Below are positions 57,437-64,000 of a stretch of 64,000 bases of DNA, one piece after another. The DNA is taken from contig CM043943.1 of assembly GCA_014529385.2 (NCBI GenBank), positions 100,215,355 through 100,279,354 of the forward strand. Reading direction: 5' to 3'. The DNA comes from Adiantum capillus-veneris (Eukaryota; Streptophyta; Polypodiopsida; Polypodiales; Pteridaceae). The notes beneath the pieces were generated by a model, which saw nothing but the letters and a program-made list of their open reading frames with translations, had not been told where the DNA came from and did not search any database. The translations under genes and the position numbers were made by a program. Each line of letters opens with the position of its first letter. Positions within the stretch are counted from its first letter, which is position 1.

Positions 57437-58366
57437 TTACATCACTTCATAAGGCCCTTCGTTTTCATCTTCAACCTCATTTTCAAATGCAACTAAGCCA
57501 GACTCCTGGACTCCTTTGTCCATCAAAAGAAATGCAACATCAGCATCCTCATCACTGCTGGTAGTGCTTTCACTGTCCTCATCAGACACTGTGGAATAGT
57601 CTTCATCACTATACCCATCCTCATCTTCATAAAGCTCCTCCAACCGTTTCCTTGTGTCCATATTGTAAAGCTTCTTGGCACCTGTCTTTCCATAGAGGCT
57701 AATAGTACCACGTCGCCAATCTTGAACAGCTCCCACTGCACGTAACCATGGTTTTCCTAGTATAATAGGATATGCTCCCAACCCCGCTGGCATCACATGA
57801 AAATCAACCACTGCCTTTGCATCATACGCCTCCACTTCTAAGCTCTTTACAACACCCAAACATTTTACTTTTTGATGGTTTGCCAATCTGATCCAAAAAC
57901 CTGACACCCCAGTCACTGTAAGACCCATCTTCTCAACGCATGAGTGTGTTATGACACATATTTGGGCTCCACCATCCACATAACCTTGTCCCAGATTTTT
58001 CCTTTTATGCCACACATCTACTATTGGGCAAATGTCTGGTAGCTCATCCATTGCCAACACCTTCACTAAACCTCTCTCTGGGTCTTTCTCCATTGGGTTA
58101 ACCATCCTCTTCCACTGTCGCTTTAGCTTAGGCACCATCTCTAAAAGCTGCCCAAAAGTAATGTCTGCCTTCCTTCTTGTCAAATACTCCTTCAAGTCAT
58201 AGCTTAATTGCCCATCCCCTAGTGGAAAATCTGAAACATGAAACTTGCGAACGATCCCTCCTTTTTCTCTTGGCCTTGACATCTTCACCTTCATGACTCT
58301 TTCCCTTCTTCTTACTAGGACCTGGGGCACTTCTTCTTTCCTTTTCCTCTGTGGTCCTCTTCCCAA
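57437..58366 (-). CDS. Element E retropepsin-like protease
   Basis: An open frame of 309 codons. A basic linker comes first, then GQGYVDGGAQICV (active Asp at residue 131), a flap region and YPIILGKPWL (second signature). An acidic Asp/Glu/Ser tail leads toward RT, which starts 6 bases after this stop in another frame. DGG in place of DSG or DTG is known in Tat-type plant elements. Its order and spacing match element A. Confidence 0.85.
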   Translation of the reverse strand: MGRGPQRKRKEEVPQVLVRRRERVMKVKMSRPREKGGIVRKFHVSDFPLGDGQLSYDLKEYLTRRKADITFGQLLEMVPKLKRQWKRMVNPMEKDPERGLVKVLAMDELPDICPIVDVWHKRKNLGQGYVDGGAQICVITHSCVEKMGLTVTGVSGFWIRLANHQKVKCLGVVKSLEVEAYDAKAVVDFHVMPAGLGAYPIILGKPWLRAVGAVQDWRRGTISLYGKTGAKKLYNMDTRKRLEELYEDEDGYSDEDYSTVSDEDSESTTSSDEDADVAFLLMDKGVQESGLVAFENEVEDENEGPYEVM

Positions 58367-59461
58367 TAGGCATCACTAATGTATCCTCTAGCTTTGATGC
58401 CTTCTCCAAGGTGACTACACTTAGCACTTTTGTCTTTCCCTTTTCCTCCTGGGTTAATCCACTGGTTTCTTCTTCTCCCTTAATTTCAATGCCATAATCA
58501 TTGGACCTCGTTAGCACCTGTTTTGGCAATGGATACATGTCTCCCCCCATCCTTGGTGGCTTATCACATTGTGGGCTGATGTGGCCCAACTCTCCGCAAT
58601 TATAACATGTGGGCGTCTGCCTCCAGAACCTACCATTGCTTTGTCCAACACCATTCCTAGGTCTTTCTTCGCCTCCTGGTTGATTTGCAAACCTCCCTCG
58701 ACCTCGATTATTTCCCACTTGACCTAGCAGGTTGAGGCTAAGATTCTTCATTAAATCTACCACTTGCCTCATGTCTTGCCTTAGCCCATCATCTTGCACT
58801 GTTGTAGTGACCACTGTTGGAATAACCTGAGGAGTAATAGAAACCATTGGTTCGTTGATGAACTCTACCTTGCGAAGAATCCATAGGCTGAAATTCAGAC
58901 CTCATGGGCAAAGACTCCACCCCTAACTGGCTCATTTTCCTCAACTTCCACTCTTTATTCCTTGCTACCTCTAAGTGCATCTTCATATGTCCTAGGATTC
59001 TTTAGCTCCACTCTCCAACGTATATTCTCCCAAAGACCAGCCAAGAACCTGTCCTTCTTCATCATGTCAGGCGGGGGTACCTATGGTGCTAAGGCCTTGC
59101 ACATTCGCTCCCATGCCAATGAGAACTTATGGATGTACGCATCTACTAGCTCACCTTCCTTTTGCACTAAAGCTTGTACTTCTTGCCAAACTTTGTCAGG
59201 ATCTTCTGTCTTCACAAACTCCACTTCCAATCCATGCCTTAGATTGTCCCAACTCAATCTTACAGGTGGATCCGTTGCACGCAAATCCTCTTCAAATGCT
59301 TTGGACCAAACTTGTGCATCACTCTTCAAACAAATTTGGAGAAGACGTAACATCTGTGCAGGGTCATGAATCTGGTTGCTAATGCAAGCAACCTCCATCT
59401 TTTCCAAGTCTTCGACATCTTCATCACTTCTTCCATGAAACTCTGGATAAGAGAAAGCCAT
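58197..59461 (-). pseudogene. gag: Element E gag
   Basis: The likely start is ATG at 59461 (MAFSYPEFHGRSDEDVEDLEKMEVAC). The capsid core has SDAQVWSKAFEEDLRATD and DAYIHKFSLAWERM. TAG at 59081 and a frame change near 58990 interrupt it. The nucleocapsid part has an intact zinc knuckle, CYNCGELGHISPQC (58566-58607), after an Arg/Gly-rich stretch. A basic Lys/Arg tail runs to 58197 and overlaps the protease frame. Confidence 0.85.
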
Positions 59462-60496
59462 GGCTACCCAAATTACGATGCTTTGAGAACCCCTTCCAAC
59501 ACACGTGCAATAACCCGAAACTTTTGACTGACTCAATTCCCAGAAACTTCAATGGAGCTCAACTTTAGATAAGGACAAACACATGCACATCAAATGAGTT
59601 TTCATAGTTAATCATTGGGATTACAACAGGCAAAGGACATTCTAGGATCTCTCATAATCTTCTTGGCCCGAACATAAAGACCATGCGCTGCAGGAAAAAA
59701 ATCTTCCTGGACACATGAACATTTATCTGGATTCTCTGAGTTAAATGAAAAGGAGTGAATTGAGGGCCATTTTGATCATCCATTAAAGCCAACCATGCAA
59801 CTCCCAAGAAATCACACCTGTCTTATCCTATGATTTTGCCAGAATTTCAGCAGCATAACAACATAAATGGCTCAAAAGACCAGCCATCATAACTTGGAAA
59901 AAATTTGACAGAGTTTCCCCAGAAGTAGAGCAGTGAGAACCCAAAATATAGATTGTATATGTATGCATAACTGCCAACAATAGAACCCGAGCATCAAGTA
60001 GGAATCACTAGTACATAGCCTATGGCGAGGTCACAAAAAGGGTGCTCCAGCTACCTGTATCACCGAAAGGATCTCCACAATTGGGAATCCCTCAGCTCAA
60101 TAAAACCTCACGCTATCGACCCTTACACGAAGGCTAATGCAAATCGCATATAGTCAAGTCTCAGAAATGACTATCTTCCAGACCAAGTCTCAAAAATGGC
60201 TGGGACTGCCAAATAGAACCAAATATGGCTCCACAAAGGTGTACAATGGCAGTATCCACAGGTAACGTACAATACCAGTAGACAATGCGCTCAAACAGGC
60301 GCCAAATGATGCATACCCACAACAACTGCAAGTGACACCATTGGTAGTATATCACTGTACTCCAACTACCTGTATCTATGTGAATCACCTGTACCTGTAC
60401 CTGTCCCTGTACCCTGTAATCCGTAATCTGTAATTTGTAATTTGTAATCCCGAATCTCAAAGCTGGAAGCTCTAAGAAAAAGGTACTCGAAGAAGA
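59462..60496 (-). other. Untranslated leader of element E
   Basis: About 1 kb between primer site and gag, without a long open frame. Near 60360-60470 a Pur/Pyr pattern of CTGTACCTGTACCTGTCCC and GTAATCTGTAATTTGTAATT short tandem repeats occurs. Confidence 0.6.
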
Positions 60497-60514
60497 TCCT
60501 CCATGGGGGCGCCA
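60497..60514 (-). other. Candidate primer-binding site of element E
   Basis: On minus, TGGCGCCCCCATGGAGGA lies six bases inside the 5' LTR. It begins with TGGCGCC, as several plant Ty3 primer sites do, but I cannot match the rest to a tRNA with confidence. Confidence 0.5.
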
Positions 60515-60520
60515 AAAGAA

Positions 60521-61659
60521 TGTGAGCGGGATGGAAACACACAGAATGCCTCTATAACGACCCGACACACACTCTTGGGAAGATACACACACACACACAC
60601 ACTATGGGGCACCACTCGGCTTACACAACACACCTGGCCAAGACAGGGAACACACCTATGGAGTGAGAGGAGAGAGACTATCTGTTTGCCCACTCCACAC
60701 AGAGACACAAACACACACACACACACAACCAAAATATTCAGCTCAAAAGAGGAGAACTTTTGATACTTAGATAAAAATGATCTTGGGCCAACACCAAGGG
60801 GGCAAATAGCTCACACAGTATGGGTAAAATAATCCAGATACAATCACAAACTGGAGTAGAAGCTTAGCTCATAGAAGAAACTTACACAGACAAAACAACA
60901 AAAGAACAGTGAGGAATTTGGGAAAATGGACAGCGCCATCGCGTCCGGAACGGCCCAAAACCCCACTCTACAATGTCAAAATCCGACCTCGGATGAGCAG
61001 TTTACGGCCAAAACATACTCCAAAAACCCCAAAAACACAGTTGCGGATGTTCCTCCTCTCTTCTCCATGTTTTTCCTGGTCTTCTCTCTGGTTTTTCAGT
61101 TCCCACACTTAGCTTTATTAGTTGGGCACCCTTGGCCTTTTAGATGACCTCAAACGGACCCCGAACATGCCAAAACCTGACCTTGCAGTGCATAGTTGTC
61201 ACCCTGCTGCATCCATACGCACACCTGACACTCGACCTTTTTCAATAATTCATCCCACAACCAAATGAAGTGGCCCCAAAATATGGTCCTCATGATGACC
61301 TTTCTGCATAATTACCACAAGAAAACATCCACGTTGTGTCCATACTTCTCCACGTGCAAACCCCATTCGCCCTCCTGACGCCACTAGATGCCATCTGACG
61401 CACCTGCTGACCTCATGTAGTCGGCCCGCGGATAGATTCCTCTGGAAGTTTTACGCGCTATCAACTCCTCATTATTGTAGAAAAAACACACTAGTACTGG
61501 TAATAGTAAAAATCGATGCACTATGTACATCGTGTCCTACCTGTACACATGTGGGCCCCCCAAACCACCTTGCTATGGAAAATGGGCAATCCTTTATTCG
61601 ATGCACCATGCATGTGTATGTACATATGAGAAATCCCTTGCTCCAAAAAACTCCTGACA
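60521..61659 (-). mobile_element. 5' LTR of element E
   Basis: On minus it runs from TGTCAGGAG to CGCTCACA, 1139 bases, with TG and CA ends intact. The ACGT duplication lies just outside (61660-61663). It matches 41117-42261 throughout. Confidence 0.95.
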
Positions 61660-61663
61660 ACGT

Positions 61664-64000
61664 GAGGCCACAAGATGCAGCCTCTGACAGTTTGGAGGGT
61701 GATCATGCAGAGCACATTCCCAACAAGGCTATGTTTGAGCCTGAGATTAACGAAATGATCAAGAAGATCATGGATTCAAAAAGTCTTATCTATGATGACA
61801 TAAAAAGTGAAGCCAATATGCCATTGTATGGCAGAGCTCATGTGTCTAGATTGAAGCTGCTCCTGGTTCCTTTCAACATGCGGGTAAAGTTTGGATAGGT
61901 GATCTATTACAATGTGTCTACTTCAGTAAAAAACTCTAAATGTATAATATACCAGATTACTTACAAAAGTGTTTTGTATTTTTTCTTTATGTAGATTTCT
62001 CAATGAGCAAATATTGCGAGCTGATAATGTGATGCCAAATTTGAGAGAGGAAGCAAGAAAGATGTTGCAAAACTTGGGAGTGGATTACAATTCCATTCAT
62101 CCTTGTCCTAAGGAATCCATTCTTTTCAGAGGGGAATACATAGACATGGAGAAGTGCTTGAAATGTGATTCGGAGAGATATTGAGTAGATCTCCACGGAC
62201 AAAAAGTTCCACATAAGAAGTTGTTGCAACACTTTCCTCTGCTGTCTCGCATCAAACATTTCTTTGAATGCAAGTCCATGGTTGCCTAGCATCATGGCAC
62301 GAGGAGAATGAACGGTGTGCTACGGATCCTTGCAGATTGCACGGCATAGAAGCAGATAGATGACACATGGCCGAATTTTTCCAGGGAAGCTCAAAATTTG
62401 CACCTCGACGTGGCTATGGATGGCGTAAATCCATTTGGTCAGGTCGACATCTTACACTGTGTATGGCCAGTTTCCATTGTCAACTACAACATTCCCTTGT
62501 GGTTGACTACCACGAAGAAGCACCTGTTTCTAAGCTTGATTGTGCCAAGTGGTATAAAGTGAAGAATATGGATTTATATCTTTGTCCACTAAGAGCTACA
62601 ACAATTGTGGATTGGCACAGAAGTGTTGGAAATGAGTCGACACACAAGTTGAAGCAATGCTTTGATCAGAGGTATTCTGATGTGGACCATGCATGACTAT
62701 CCTAGACTAACAAAATGCTTAGGTGATGTATACTCAAACTCACATTAGGAAAAGTTTGGACTCAAAAATGGGCCTTGTAAGAATTGTTGATGTGGCATAG
62801 CTTTCAAAAAGTGGGGATCGATAAATTTTTTGCAAATAAGATCCAAACTTGTCGGAGGTTGGATATTTAGAATCTACTCTTCAAATGCTATCTATTGATA
62901 TATAGCATGCATGTATCGGACATTGCCTTCATGTAGATCTAGAAAAAGGTGATATTAGATTACCGTAATGGTAACAAAACCTGGCTGATTGAAACAAAAT
63001 GGCATAACTTTCATAGAAGTCATCCAAAATTTTCGAACCTTGGCTCTTTAGAATCCATTTTTCAAGAACTTTCCAATGATAGGTCATATCATGGGGTTCT
63101 AAGCGGATATTCAGAGGGGTCTATTGGGTTGCTTTCTTTTGTACAACTTTGATGATGTGGCACTCTTAAAAGGCCCAAAAATGAGTTCAAATTTTTCCTA
63201 ATGAACACTATAAACCTTTGTTTTTCTCATGTGGATTTTTTTCATGTGTATACATGTAGGGCTCCAGACAAGTGGATACAGAGCATGTGTCACATGTAGC
63301 CCTAGACTTAATGCATCTCAGGCACCCTCACTCAAGAAGAAAATCAAAGGTCATCAAGTGCATCTTCTAGAGGATCATGAGTTATGCAATGATTTTTTGG
63401 TAAGAGAACCGCCAAGGATTTTTGCTTGAGAATGGTTAGAGTAGAAGCATATGTGTGATGACGGTTTGCCCCCAGGGATGAAGAGATTATCTCTATGGTA
63501 TGAGTCACCATATTAGCCCAGACTCATGATAAATTACTTGCTCAATTCAATGCACATATTCAAGAATGTGGATAATCTACTGTGGGACCATCTCCTCGAC
63601 AAGAAAGATACTTTGGGAGCCAGAATTGACATTAGAAATGTGAATCGTATGGAACAATAATGGCCGCAAACAGCACCCGTTGGATCAATAAAACTCCCTA
63701 AAGCACCATGGATTTTGACAAGAGGCCAGGAATGCAAAGTAAAAGAGATCTCTCGATCCATGCATACGTCCACTGGTGTAATGCATTTTCTCCAAACATG
63801 TTTCACTAAAGAAGGAAAGATTACTAGTTTGAAGTCACACGATTGACGTAAAATGTGCTAGATATATTTGAAGTGAAATAGACCATAGTGGGAATTGTGT
63901 AGCATATTCGTGTGTGGATTTAATACTATTGCTAGACTTATTCTGCAGTTTATTTTACCAGTGGCCATTGAGGGTTGTTTGTCCCCTAGCATCCGTACCA
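61664..64000 (+). pseudogene. CACTA transposase (Tnp2-like), right part
   Basis: The frame continues from 41116 (KAMFEPEINEMIKKIM) and leads into NMPLYGRAHVSRLKLL. A stretch from about 61890 to 61994, ending TTTATGTAG, looks like an intron or decay. Then FLNEQILRADNVMPNL and CPKESILFRGEY (62101-62136), VLRILADC, MDGVNPFGQ (about 62416) and WPVSIVNYNIPLWL (about 62465). After a non-coding 500 bases come GYRACVTC (about 63277), MHIFKNVDNLLWDHLL (63551-63598) and GKITSLKSHD (63814-63843). This is the motif order of plant En/Spm Tnp2 transposases, with many stops. It continues past the window end. Confidence 0.85.

Noticed and set aside
61884..61994. GT...AG intron in the CACTA transposase
   Set aside because: The acceptor looks good, but joining at the obvious GTAAAG donor does not keep the reading frame, so I describe it only as a possible intron or decayed segment.

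Overview
The window looks like nuclear DNA of a land plant, made almost entirely of nested, decayed transposable elements. The evidence is plant-type Ty3/gypsy elements with a second RNase H domain, a CACTA (Tnp2) transposase, a plant L1-like LINE, a PPR-gene fragment and very many CT/CA microsatellites. The repeat load and the PPR style would suit a seed-free vascular plant such as a fern, but I cannot prove that from this window. I found no intact host gene and no convincing structural RNA gene.

Left part (1-24 kb). A truncated LTR-like block (about 500-1310) abuts element A, a dual-RNase-H Ty3 element on the + strand: 5' LTR remnant 1425-3497, gag and protease 4438-6232, RT to integrase 12791-16476, 3' LTR 16505-19056. 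Element B (6233-12786, related family, 4-bp target duplication ACGT) sits inside A's pol gene. A 326-bp MITE (13540-13865) splits A's RT. After A come a stump of a third Ty3 pol (19057-19643) and a fourth, distinct Ty3 polyprotein D (19644-22411) with an LTR. A decayed PPR gene fragment (23080-23690) follows.

Middle part (24-41 kb). The DNA is mostly unassigned and AT-rich, with microsatellites, a 39-bp inverted-repeat element (27836-28286), a local duplication and a recurring motif (28181-29640). An apparently full-length L1-like LINE lies on the minus strand (30999-37767) between 14-bp target duplications. A foldback element with identical 120-bp arms lies at 38044-38626.

Right part (41-64 kb) is a three-level nest. 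A CACTA transposase gene (+ strand, 40968-41116 continuing at 61664-64000) is split by element E, a minus-strand dual-RNase-H Ty3 element with LTRs 41117-42261 and 60521-61659. The integrase gene of E is in turn split by element F (+ strand, 42794-54619, target duplication ACAGG). F encodes gag and protease but no RT, RNase H or integrase that I can find, so it probably depended on proteins made elsewhere. Its long leader holds the most unusual signal here: eight copies plus two half copies of a palindrome built on ACATCCTACGCGTAGGATGT between 44238 and 45955.
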